Assembly (NCBI RefSeq): GCF_001692445.1 | Contig: NZ_MAQA01000033.1 | Span: 1-55,511, forward strand | Length of the DNA stretch: 55,511 bases | Reading direction: 5' to 3' | From: Oerskovia enterophila | GTDB lineage: Bacteria; Actinomycetota; Actinomycetes; Actinomycetales; Cellulomonadaceae | Part shown: positions 41,845 through 49,409 of the stretch, in pieces | Numbering within the stretch: position 1 is the first letter of the stretch | Layout: each line of letters starts with the position of its first letter | Made by a program: the position numbers and the translations under genes | The notes under the pieces: generated by a model | What the model was told of the DNA's origin: nothing | Database searches by the model: none | What the model saw: the letters and a program-made list of their open reading frames with translations, nothing else

Positions 41845-42753
41845 GTGCAGATCACGTTGGACGCCGTCCAGGTCGAGGGCCGGCGCGCGCCGATGCTCGA
41901 GGCCACCACCCTCAGCGTCTCGTCGGGCGAGTGCGTGCTCCTCGCGGGCGAGCCCGGGCACGGGCACACCGCGCTCGCGCTCGTCGCGACCGGGCGCCTC
42001 GCGCCGTACACGGGGACGGTCACGCTCGTGGAGGACGACGGCTCGACCACCACGTCCACGGCCGAGCTGCGTCGTGTCACGGCCGTGGTCGACGTGCCGG
42101 GCATCTCCGAGCCCGACGAGGCGCTCACGGTCGGCGACGTCGTCGCCGAGGAGCTCTCGCTCGCAGGCCGGCGGTCGCTGCCCGGCGACGCCACGCGGTG
42201 GCTCGCCGACCACGACCTGCTCGACCGTCGGGGCGAGCGCATCGACGCGCTGCACGGCGCGGTGCGGACCGCGCTCCTGTCCTCGCTCGCGTCCGAGCGC
42301 AGGGACGTCCGGTTCGTCGTGCTGACGCTCCCCGACCGGCACAGCGGCGAGCCGTCGGGCTGGTGGTCGGTCGCGGAGTCCCTCGCCTCGCTCGGGTACG
42401 GGGTCCTGGTCGAGTGCACGCGGTCCTCGGCCCGTGACCTCGGGGCGGAGCTGCCCCCCGCTCGCGGTGCGGACGCCCTGCGGGCCGCGCCCGTCGAGGC
42501 GTTGCGGACCCGGCCCGAGCCCGCGGTGCTCGCACCGGTGGGCGGTGGTCCCGAGGAGGAGGGCGTCGAGGAGACCGACCCGACCCGGCTCTTCGACCGC
42601 GAAGCCCCCGGCCGGCACCAGGCCACCGGCGATGCCCCTGGCGGTGCCGAGCCGCCGGCGCCCGCCGGCGCAGCGGACCCTGTCGTGCCCGTCGTGCCCG
42701 TCGTGCCCGTCGAGCCCGACGCTCCCGCCCCCGGGAAGGAGACCGACCGATGA
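41845..42753 (+). CDS. Degenerate ABC-type ATPase-like protein paired with YhgE
   Basis: The 302-residue protein resembles ABC ATPases at its N-terminus (MLEATTLSVSSGECVLLAGE, then a GRLAPYTGTVTL segment), but Walker A is GEPGHGHT (35-42) with His for Lys. No LSGGQ signature and no clear Walker B are seen. The last 60 residues are Pro/Val/Ala-rich and disordered, with VPVVPVVPV. GAGAGGA at 41831-41837 supports the GTG start. It overlaps the YhgE gene by ATGA. It is probably a non-hydrolysing partner of the membrane protein. Confidence 0.7.
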   Translation: MQITLDAVQVEGRRAPMLEATTLSVSSGECVLLAGEPGHGHTALALVATGRLAPYTGTVTLVEDDGSTTTSTAELRRVTAVVDVPGISEPDEALTVGDVVAEELSLAGRRSLPGDATRWLADHDLLDRRGERIDALHGAVRTALLSSLASERRDVRFVVLTLPDRHSGEPSGWWSVAESLASLGYGVLVECTRSSARDLGAELPPARGADALRAAPVEALRTRPEPAVLAPVGGGPEEEGVEETDPTRLFDREAPGRHQATGDAPGGAEPPAPAGAADPVVPVVPVVPVEPDAPAPGKETDR

Positions 42754-44855
42754 CCGCCATCCGCCTGGGCATCTCGGAGCTGCGGCGCATCAGCGCGGGC
42801 ACGCTGCCGAAGCTCGCGATCCTCGCCATGATCGTCATCCCGACGCTCTACTCGGGCCTCTACCTGTTCGCCAATGAGAACCCGTACGACAAGCTCCAGG
42901 AGATCCCCGCGGCCCTCGTGGTCCAGGACCGCGGCGCGACGGTCGAGGACGCGGCCGACGGCACGTCGACCCAGACCAACTTCGGTGACGAGGTGGCCGA
43001 GCAGCTGCTCAGCGGCGACGGCGGGTTCGGCTGGGTCGAGACGAGCCAGGCCGACGCCGAGGTGGGCGTGCGCTCCGGGCGCTTCGACGCGGCGCTCATC
43101 ATCGGGCCGACGTTCTCCGAGGACCTCGCGTCCTCGGGCAAGTTCGAGCCGCAGCAGGCGAGCCTGATCCTCATCACCAACGACGCCAACAACTATCTGG
43201 CCGCGACCATCGCCGACACGATCGTCGGCAAGGTCCGCGACTCGATCGCCGAGCAGGTCGGCACCGAGGCCGCGGACACGTTCCTCAAGGGCTTCGCGTC
43301 GATCCACACCAACCTCGCGAGCGGGGTCGACGGCGCCCAGAAGCTGGTCGACGGCGCCACGCAGCTCTCGGACGGGACCGTCCAGCTCGTCGACGGCACG
43401 GCCCGGCTCGCCTCGGGGGCAGGGGAGGCCGCGAGCGGTGCGTCGCAGCTCGCGACGGGGGCCGACGAGCTCGCGACCGCGAGCGGAAGGCTCTCCTCGG
43501 GCGCGGCCACGCTGTCCGACGGGCTCGACACGCTGCGCAGCAAGACCGCGAGCCTTCCGTCCCAGACGCAGGAGCTGGCCGACGGTGCGCAGCAGGTCGC
43601 GGACGGCAACGCCCAGGTCGCGGGCTACGGGCAGGAGGCGGCCGCGGCGGCGAGGGACGTCGTCGGGCAGCTGGGGAACGCCCAGACGGACGTCGCGGCC
43701 GTGCTCGCCGAGCTCGTCGCCTCGGGCGAGCTCACCCAGGAGCAGGCGGACCGGATCCTGCCCGTGGTGACCCAGGTGATCGACGACGTCACGCCGCGCG
43801 TGGAGGCCGCCGCGACCCAGGTCGAGGGCGCGTCGCAGAAGCTCGACGAGCTCAGCTCGGGCTCGGCGCAGGTCGCGGCGGGGGCAGCGACCCTCGCGGG
43901 CGCGACCCCCGCGCTCACGCAGGGCATCGCGACCGCAGCGTCGGGAGGCGACCAGCTCGCCTCGGGCGCGGCGCAGCTCGACGCGGGCGCGGACACGCTC
44001 GCGAGCGGGGCGGGCACGCTCGCCTCGGGCACGGCCCAGGTGTCCGACGGCGCCACGGAGCTGGCGTCCTCGAGCGTGACCCTGCGCGACGGGACGGGCG
44101 AGCTGCTGTCCGGCATGACCGAGCTGCGGGACGGGCTCGTGGCAGGGCTGGGCAAGATCCCCGACGTCGACGAGCAGACGCAGGAGGACACCGCGAAGAC
44201 GATCGGCAACCCCGTCGAGGTCAAGAAGGACACGATCGCCAACGCCGGGACGTACGGGGCAGGGCTCGCCCCCTTCTTCATGTCGCTCGCGGCGTGGATC
44301 GGGGCCTACGTGCTCTTCCTGCTCGTGCGTCCGCTGTCGACCAGGTCGCTCGCGGCCGGACGGCCCGCGTGGCAGACCGCGCTCGGCGGGTGGATCCCCC
44401 CGGCCGTGATCGGGATCGCGCAGGTCGCGCTCATGTTCACGGTCGTGAAGTTCGCGCTCGACATCGACCCCGTCTACGCCGTGGGGACCGCGGTGCTGCT
44501 GGTGCTCGCGTCCGCGACGTTCGTCGCGATCCTCCAGGCGCTCAACGTCTACCTGGGGGCCGTGGGGCAGTTCCTGGGGCTCGTGCTCATGCTGGTCCAG
44601 CTCGTCACGGCCGGCGGGACGTTCCCGTGGCAGACGATCCCCGAACCGCTGCGCTCGCTGCACCGGTTCCTGCCCATGTCCTACACGGTCGAGGGGCTGC
44701 GGCAGCTTCTCTACGGCGGGGACCTCGCGACGGTCGCGCGCGACGTCGGGGTCCTGCTCGTCGTGCTCGCGGTCGCGCTGCTCGCGACGACCTATGCGGC
44801 GTACAAGCAACGGGTCTGGAGCCCGTCGAGGCTGCAGCCCGAGCTCGTGCTCTAG
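42750..44855 (+). CDS. YhgE/Pip domain membrane protein
   Basis: The 701-residue protein has one N-terminal TM helix (about 22-43), an extracellular domain, a very long helical region of tandem 7-11 residue repeats (about 195-470: LVDGATQLSDGTVQLVDGTARLASG and so on) and a C-terminal ABC-2-like block of about five TM helices (about 505-690). This is the YhgE/Pip (phage infection protein-like) architecture; relatives take part in export or envelope assembly, with unclear substrates. Coupled by ATGA to the ABC-like gene upstream. A 23-bp hairpin follows. Confidence 0.9.
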   Translation: MTAIRLGISELRRISAGTLPKLAILAMIVIPTLYSGLYLFANENPYDKLQEIPAALVVQDRGATVEDAADGTSTQTNFGDEVAEQLLSGDGGFGWVETSQADAEVGVRSGRFDAALIIGPTFSEDLASSGKFEPQQASLILITNDANNYLAATIADTIVGKVRDSIAEQVGTEAADTFLKGFASIHTNLASGVDGAQKLVDGATQLSDGTVQLVDGTARLASGAGEAASGASQLATGADELATASGRLSSGAATLSDGLDTLRSKTASLPSQTQELADGAQQVADGNAQVAGYGQEAAAAARDVVGQLGNAQTDVAAVLAELVASGELTQEQADRILPVVTQVIDDVTPRVEAAATQVEGASQKLDELSSGSAQVAAGAATLAGATPALTQGIATAASGGDQLASGAAQLDAGADTLASGAGTLASGTAQVSDGATELASSSVTLRDGTGELLSGMTELRDGLVAGLGKIPDVDEQTQEDTAKTIGNPVEVKKDTIANAGTYGAGLAPFFMSLAAWIGAYVLFLLVRPLSTRSLAAGRPAWQTALGGWIPPAVIGIAQVALMFTVVKFALDIDPVYAVGTAVLLVLASATFVAILQALNVYLGAVGQFLGLVLMLVQLVTAGGTFPWQTIPEPLRSLHRFLPMSYTVEGLRQLLYGGDLATVARDVGVLLVVLAVALLATTYAAYKQRVWSPSRLQPELVL

Positions 44856-44878
44856 CGATCGGTCCCGGTCCGCGGGGC

Positions 44879-44935
44879 CGAGATGCGGCGGACGGGGGTC
44901 GGACCGCCGGGACGACCCCCGTCGGCCGCATCTCG
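44879..44935 (+). terminator. Strong hairpin terminator after the YhgE gene
   Basis: A 23-bp stem (44879-44901 with 44913-44935) has one mismatch and an 11-base loop and lies 23 bases past the stop codon. Confidence 0.8.
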
Positions 44936-45072
44936 CGGCGGACGGGAACCCGCGTGCCGCCATCGGCTCGGGGCGCAGTGCCGCGCAGTGCCGGGCACAG
45001 TGCCGTGACGACGGTCCCGGGATAGGTTCGGACCCACACCCTGTCCCCCCGAGAACCAGGAGTCGACCCACG

Positions 45073-45543
45073 ATGAAGCTCGCCGAGGCCCTCGCGCAGC
45101 GCGCCGACCTCCAGCGCCGGCTCGCCCAGGTGGCGAGCCGTGCGGTCGCCAACGCACGGCACCAGGAGGGGGACCGGCCTGCCGAGGACCCCGTGGCGCT
45201 GCTGGCCGAGCACGAGCGGCTCGCGGCACAGCTCGAGTCGCTCATCGCCTGGATCAACGCGGCCAACCTCGCGACCGAGGTCGAGCCGGGTCTGACCATG
45301 ACCGCGGCGCTCGCCCGCCGGGACGTGCTGCGCCTGCGGCACCGTCTGCGGACCGACCTCGCCGACGCGGCGTCGGCCTCCCAGGACCGGTTCACGCGCA
45401 CCGAGCTGCGGTACGTGTCGGGCGTCGACGTGCCCGCCACCCGGGCGCAGGCCGACGACCTGGCGCGCACGCTGCGCGAGCTGGACACGCGCATCCAGCA
45501 GGTCAACTGGACCGCGGACGTCGAGGGCGACGCCGGGGACTGA
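45073..45543 (+). CDS. DIP1984 family protein (septicolysin-like)
   Basis: The 156-residue helical protein starts MKLAEALAQRADLQRRLAQ and contains the family stretches LESLIAWINAANL and LARRDVLRLRHRLR, and ends with a helix LDTRIQQVNWTADV. DIP1984 proteins are named after a structure from Corynebacterium; function unknown. AGGAG at 45058-45062 precedes the ATG by ten bases. A likely promoter, GTGCCG (45000-45005), 17 bases, TAGGTT (45023-45028), lies upstream. Confidence 0.85.
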   Translation: MKLAEALAQRADLQRRLAQVASRAVANARHQEGDRPAEDPVALLAEHERLAAQLESLIAWINAANLATEVEPGLTMTAALARRDVLRLRHRLRTDLADAASASQDRFTRTELRYVSGVDVPATRAQADDLARTLRELDTRIQQVNWTADVEGDAGD

Positions 45544-45566
45544 GACCGTCGTCGTGAAGCCCGTCG

Positions 45567-45589
45567 CGTCCGGTCAGGACGGCCGGACG
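45567..45589. terminator. Short hairpin between convergent DIP1984 and XRE-cupin genes
   Basis: CGTCCGG (45567-45573) pairs with CCGGACG (45583-45589) around a 9-base loop in the 56-base gap. Weak, T-less. Confidence 0.35.
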
Positions 45590-45599
45590 GTGCGGCGGA

Positions 45600-46202
45600 T
45601 CACGGTGCCTCGTCGGCGCCTTCCCGCGGGGTGGACGCTCGGATGTGCATGCGTTCGCCATGCTTGCCGAAGAGGCTGAGGACCTCGACGTCCCCCTGAC
45701 CTGCGGAGCCGAACCAGTGGGGGTTCTCGGTGTCGAACTCGGCGACCTCTCCGGGCCCCAGGGTCAGGTCGAGGTCGCCGAGGACCAGTCGCAGGCGGCC
45801 GTGCAGCACGTACAGCCACTCGTGGCCTGCGTGGCTGCGCGGCGTGGGGTCCTTCTGGTCGGCGGGAATGGTCATCTTGTAGGCCTGGGGGCCTTCGTGG
45901 TGCCTGGAGAGGCGGACGTAGAGCCGGCCGCCGGTCTGCTGCTGCCGCTGGGGCATGCGCGGGTCGACGACGCGAGGTGGAGCCACCAGGTCGTCGAGCG
46001 GGGTCGCCAGCGCGACGGAGATCGGGAGGAGGAGCTCCAGGCTCGGCTTGCGCCGTCCGCTCTCCAGCCTGGACAGGGTGCTCTTGGAGATACCGGTGCG
46101 CTCACCGAGCTCCGCCAGGGTCAGGGCACGCTTCCGCCTGGCGCGCCGTAGGCGTGCGGGCACCTGGTCGAGGGTCGATGCGACCGCCGGGTTCGAGTCC
46201 AT
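45600..46202 (-). CDS. XRE-family regulator with C-terminal cupin domain
   Basis: The 200-residue protein has an N-terminal HTH (about 15-71: LTLAELGERTGISKSTLSRLESGRRKPSLELL) and a cupin (about 105-175: HEWLYVLHGRLRLVLGDLDLTLGPGEVAEFD). Such regulators sense small molecules in the cupin and usually repress neighbouring genes; here the divergent GNAT gene is the natural target. TAGGGT ends six bases before the ATG and there is no Shine-Dalgarno, so its mRNA is predicted to be leaderless. Confidence 0.9.
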   Translation of the reverse strand: MDSNPAVASTLDQVPARLRRARRKRALTLAELGERTGISKSTLSRLESGRRKPSLELLLPISVALATPLDDLVAPPRVVDPRMPQRQQQTGGRLYVRLSRHHEGPQAYKMTIPADQKDPTPRSHAGHEWLYVLHGRLRLVLGDLDLTLGPGEVAEFDTENPHWFGSAGQGDVEVLSLFGKHGERMHIRASTPREGADEAP

Positions 46203-46208
46203 GCCGCC

Positions 46209-46238
46209 ACCCTAGGAAGACGGTTCCTGTTCTGGCAA
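46209..46238 (-). promoter_or_regulatory. Promoter for leaderless XRE-cupin mRNA
   Basis: TTGCCA (46233-46238), 18 bases, TAGGGT (46209-46214) on the minus strand; the -10 ends six bases from the ATG, so transcription should begin at the start codon. Confidence 0.65.
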
Positions 46239-46448
46239 AAGTCAGTTGCTCTTCAAGATCGAGCGGGTCATCGTAGGAGCCCTGCCGACCTCGCTCGTCG
46301 CCCACCACGCCATCGGCACCGGCACCGCCGGTCTTCTCTGCGCCCACCCGGGCCGGCGAGCACGCTCGACGTTCCTGCCCGCCCTCGCCGCAGCGCATCC
46401 GACCATCGCGCCCAGAACCCCCACCCGACTACTCATGGAAGGGCCGTC

Positions 46449-47210
46449 ATGAGCCACTTTCCCGACAGCATCGTCACCACCTGGCGCAAGCCGTTCCTCG
46501 GCGACACCATCCACAGGGACAGCAGCGTGAGCCTCGTCGTCAATCCTCGGCTGGACGAGGACAGGTCTGTCACCGTCCTGCGCACGGCGGCCGACTCGCA
46601 CACGGCGATCGCCGTGCTGCCCGACGTCGTCGAGAGGCTCGAGTCCACCGGCCTCTTCCGGTCTGGGCCGATCACCGAGGCGCGTGTCCGTGAAGCGCTC
46701 GTGGCGGGGGGAATCACCCTGCACGGCGCGGACAACCTCTACTACCTCCCAGCAGCCCTTCGCGCAGACGTGACCTCCGAGAGGGACCGCGAAGGCGTGC
46801 GCCGCCTCTCGCCCGCCGACACCGAGGCGTTCGGGGAGTTCGAGTCTCGGGCGACCGAGCAGGACCTGGACGACGCACAGGTGGGGATCGACGACTGGGC
46901 CGCTCTCGGGGCGTTCGGTCCTGACGGGCGCCTGTCGAGTGCGGGAAGCATGTACCCGTGGGGCGAGGGAGCCGTGTTCGCGGACATCGGGGTCCTCACC
47001 CTCGCTGAGGCGCGTGGGCAGGGGCAGGGGCGCGCCGTGGTCCGCGCGATGATGCGTCACGCCCTGAGTCGCGGCCTCGAACCCCAGTACCGGTGCCAGC
47101 TCGACAACGTCGCGTCCGTCGCCCTCGCGGCCGCGAGCGGCCTCGCGCTGTTCGGGACCTGGGAGGTCCCCACCCCTGAGGACGACCCGGCAGAGGACGA
47201 CAGCAGGTGA
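46449..47210 (+). CDS. GNAT family N-acetyltransferase (253 aa)
   Basis: The 253-residue protein has an N-terminal part without clear motifs and a C-terminal GNAT fold with the acetyl-CoA loop LTLAEARGQGQGRAVVRAMM and YRCQLDNVASVALAAASGLALFG. GGAAGGG lies close before the ATG. The acceptor is unknown. It is divergent from the XRE-cupin regulator and followed by two more GNAT genes. The leader region 46215-46448 holds no convincing gene. Confidence 0.85.
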   Translation: MSHFPDSIVTTWRKPFLGDTIHRDSSVSLVVNPRLDEDRSVTVLRTAADSHTAIAVLPDVVERLESTGLFRSGPITEARVREALVAGGITLHGADNLYYLPAALRADVTSERDREGVRRLSPADTEAFGEFESRATEQDLDDAQVGIDDWAALGAFGPDGRLSSAGSMYPWGEGAVFADIGVLTLAEARGQGQGRAVVRAMMRHALSRGLEPQYRCQLDNVASVALAAASGLALFGTWEVPTPEDDPAEDDSR

Positions 47211-47308
47211 AGCCGTCGCGGGGACCTCTCGTGGCGAAGGGCCCGTGCCGGCACTCTCGACGAGTATCGGATGGACCGAGCTGGGACGGTCGTGCCACGA
47301 TCGATCTC

Positions 47309-47812
47309 ATGGCTGCGAGTACCGAAGAACTCACTGTTCGCCCCGTCGACGGGCCGTCAGAGTACCCGGCGCTCGTCGAGATCTGGCGCAGTGCGGTGCG
47401 GGCCACGCACGACTTTCTCGACGACGCCGACTTCGAACGTATCGAGGCCGCCCTCTCTCCCGTCTACTTTCCCGCGGTGACCCTCGTCGTCGCCGAGCGC
47501 GAGGGAAGGTCGATCGGGTTCGCCGGTGTCTCCGAGGGCATTCTCGAGATGCTCTTCGTGATGAACGAGACGCGGGGCGAGGGCGTGGGGTCGGCGCTGC
47601 TCGCTGAGGCGATAGCCCACCACGGCGTGACCAGGGTCGACGCGAACGAGCAGAACGTTGGTGCACGCGACTTCTACCTCGCCCGTGGATTCCGTGTGGT
47701 CGCGCGGAGCCCGCTCGACGGTGACGGTCGCCCGTACCCGATCCTCCACCTGCAGATCCAGGAGCCCGTCAGTCCCACGGTCGACGGGCACACTCGGCGT
47801 CATGAACACTGA
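47309..47812 (+). CDS. YjaB-like GNAT acetyltransferase
   Basis: The 167-residue GNAT protein reads like E. coli YjaB: AVRATHDFLDDADF, LEMLFVMNETRGEGVGSALL, VDANEQNVGARDFYLARGF and GRPYPILHL. The start at 47309 is chosen because the preceding in-frame residues are unlike the family; no Shine-Dalgarno is present and CACGAT (47296-47301) seven bases upstream could be the -10 of a leaderless message. The acceptor is unknown. Confidence 0.85.
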   Translation: MAASTEELTVRPVDGPSEYPALVEIWRSAVRATHDFLDDADFERIEAALSPVYFPAVTLVVAEREGRSIGFAGVSEGILEMLFVMNETRGEGVGSALLAEAIAHHGVTRVDANEQNVGARDFYLARGFRVVARSPLDGDGRPYPILHLQIQEPVSPTVDGHTRRHEH

Positions 47813-47822
47813 AAGGCCCTGC

Positions 47823-48401
47823 ATGAATCACTCGATCCGCACCGCCACCTCCCATGATCTTCCCGCCGCGGCGCGCACGCTGTCGGTCGCTTTTGCCGAC
47901 TACCCGTGGACTCGATGGACCATTCCTGACGACGATTACGCGCACCGGCTCGAAGAGCTCCAGTCTCTGTATCTTTCTCATGCGATCGAGCACGGGCTGG
48001 TGCTGGTCGACGCCCACGGACGAGGAGCTGTCGCCGTCCTGCCCTCGAGTGCGCCGCCTCTCGCCGACGACCTGCAACGGCAGGTGCGCGAGCTGCACGG
48101 AGACCGTCTGGAAGCCCTGCTCGCAGCCGACCTCCCCGCACATCCGATGCCGTCGTGGGAGCTTGCCACGCTCGGAGTGCGCCCCGAGGCGCGCGGTGCA
48201 GGCCTTGGCTCGGCCCTCGTCGACGCGGTCGTCGCGGAGGTGGGCCGTCTCGACCCGGGCTGCACCATCGCGCTCGAGACGTCCGACGACCGGAACGTGC
48301 GACTGTACGAGGGACGTGGATTCTTCGTGACAGCGCACACGTCCACGGCAGACGGCCCGGCCGTGCACTCGATGCAGCGAACCCTGCCGGCCACGAGCTG
48401 A
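47823..48401 (+). CDS. GNAT family N-acetyltransferase (192 aa)
   Basis: The 192-residue protein has LATLGVRPEARGAGLGSALVDAVV (acetyl-CoA loop, shown as two parts LGVRPEARGAGLGSAL and VDAVV) and ALETSDDRNVRLYEGRGF near the C-terminus. GAAAGG (47811-47816) fits the ATG at 47823; the ATG at 47802 is an alternative that would add seven residues. It starts 11 bases after the preceding GNAT gene, so the two are probably co-transcribed. Confidence 0.85.
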   Translation: MNHSIRTATSHDLPAAARTLSVAFADYPWTRWTIPDDDYAHRLEELQSLYLSHAIEHGLVLVDAHGRGAVAVLPSSAPPLADDLQRQVRELHGDRLEALLAADLPAHPMPSWELATLGVRPEARGAGLGSALVDAVVAEVGRLDPGCTIALETSDDRNVRLYEGRGFFVTAHTSTADGPAVHSMQRTLPATS

Positions 48402-48431
48402 CGGCACAGACGAAGAGAGGGCAGCACCCAG

Positions 48432-48899
48432 ATGGTCACGTCGACGGAGCGGAGCTCTCGGATGCCGCGGGTCAACATCAGCAAGGAGCACCCTGACGTC
48501 TATCGGCACGTCGCTGAGCTCAGCAAGGCAGCAGGAGCGGCCGCGGCAGGAGCCGGACTCGACCCACGGCTCGTCGAGCTGATCCGGCTGCGCGTGTCCC
48601 AGCTCAACGGATGTGCCTTCTGCTGCCGTCTGCACACGCGCGACGCGCTGCGTGCCGGCGAGAGCGCGGACAGGCTCGCAGTGCTGCCTGCCTGGTGGGA
48701 GACGCAGTACTTCACGGAGATCGAGAAGTCGGCCCTCGGACTGGCGGAGGAAGTGACACGGCTCTCCGTCCCTGCGCGCGACGACTGGGACGACGGGTCG
48801 CTGACCGCCGAGCAGGTGTCGGCGGTCAGCTGGCTCGCCGTGGTGATGAGCGCCTGGAACCGTGTCGCGATCCGCAGCGGCTACCGGGTCGCGCCCTAG
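48432..48899 (+). CDS. Carboxymuconolactone decarboxylase/AhpD-like protein
   Basis: The 155-residue protein has the AhpD-type redox motif CAFC (61-64) with Cys65 and His68 (CRLHTRDA), and flanking LVELIRLRVSQLNGCAF and WLAVVMSAWNRVAIRSGY of the carboxymuconolactone decarboxylase fold. Such proteins reduce peroxides or thiols. AGAGGG lies about 11 bases before the ATG at 48432; an in-frame ATG at 48462 with GGAG is also possible. It follows the three GNAT genes on the same strand by 30 bases, so it may share their transcript. Confidence 0.85.
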   Translation: MVTSTERSSRMPRVNISKEHPDVYRHVAELSKAAGAAAAGAGLDPRLVELIRLRVSQLNGCAFCCRLHTRDALRAGESADRLAVLPAWWETQYFTEIEKSALGLAEEVTRLSVPARDDWDDGSLTAEQVSAVSWLAVVMSAWNRVAIRSGYRVAP

Positions 48900-49409
48900 C
48901 CGACGGCTCGTGGCGCCCCCGTGCTGAACAGCGGATGCGGAGGTCGTGGCCTCCCCGCCCGCGGCGCACCCTGCGGCGACCCGCAGTACCGTTGCCACCG
49001 GAGCGGACGGAAGTCGGTAGCCACGAGCGGGAGCGAGCACGACCCGGCCCGGGCAGGGCACCTCCAGGAGCCGGCGGGCAGGCTTGCACAGGGTCTCCCT
49101 GGCACATCGCAGCCCAGCACGGCGCACACGTGCACCGCGCACCCGGCACAGCGCACCACCGAGTGCTGACCCGCACGTGGCGAGGGTGGGTCCGGGGACC
49201 TTCCGTCCGCTCCGCACGCTCGACGCCGCAGCGCACCGCGCCACCCGGAGCTCCAGCGCCCCGCGCCACCCCCGAACCCCCGCGCCACCCCCGAACCCAC
49301 GCTCCGCCGTCGGGCACCGCGCCCGGCCTCGTCCCACGCCGGACCCGGATCCGGGACACTCCCCGGACGGGCGTCACCCCCTCCCGGGAGTGGTGGGAGA
49401 ATCGCCGAC
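48900..49409. other. 510-bp intergenic region without recognised gene
   Basis: This stretch is very C+G-rich with C-rich runs and short repeats. No frame gives a convincing protein or Shine-Dalgarno. The leader of the next gene at 49410 may start from GAGAAT (49397-49402), seven bases from its GTG, with GGGAG (49395-49399) as a possible Shine-Dalgarno instead. Confidence 0.5.
49261..49298. repeat. Two exact 19-bp tandem repeats
   Basis: CCGCGCCACCCCCGAACCC occurs twice without gap in the non-coding region upstream of the oxidase gene, and a partial GCGCCACCC copy precedes it. No function is evident. Confidence 0.7.

Noticed and set aside
46188-46200. GGGTTCGAGTCC looks like a tRNA T-arm
   Set aside because: It lies within the XRE-cupin coding sequence and no acceptor, D or anticodon arms can be formed around it.
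46246-46452. 68-codon frame starting with TTG and overlapping the GNAT start
   Set aside because: TTG start without Shine-Dalgarno, odd composition and no family resemblance; more likely leader DNA of the GNAT gene.
48921-49169. 82-codon frame in the 510-bp gap
   Set aside because: No Shine-Dalgarno, no recognisable domain, Cys/His/Pro-rich composition typical of random GC-rich sequence.
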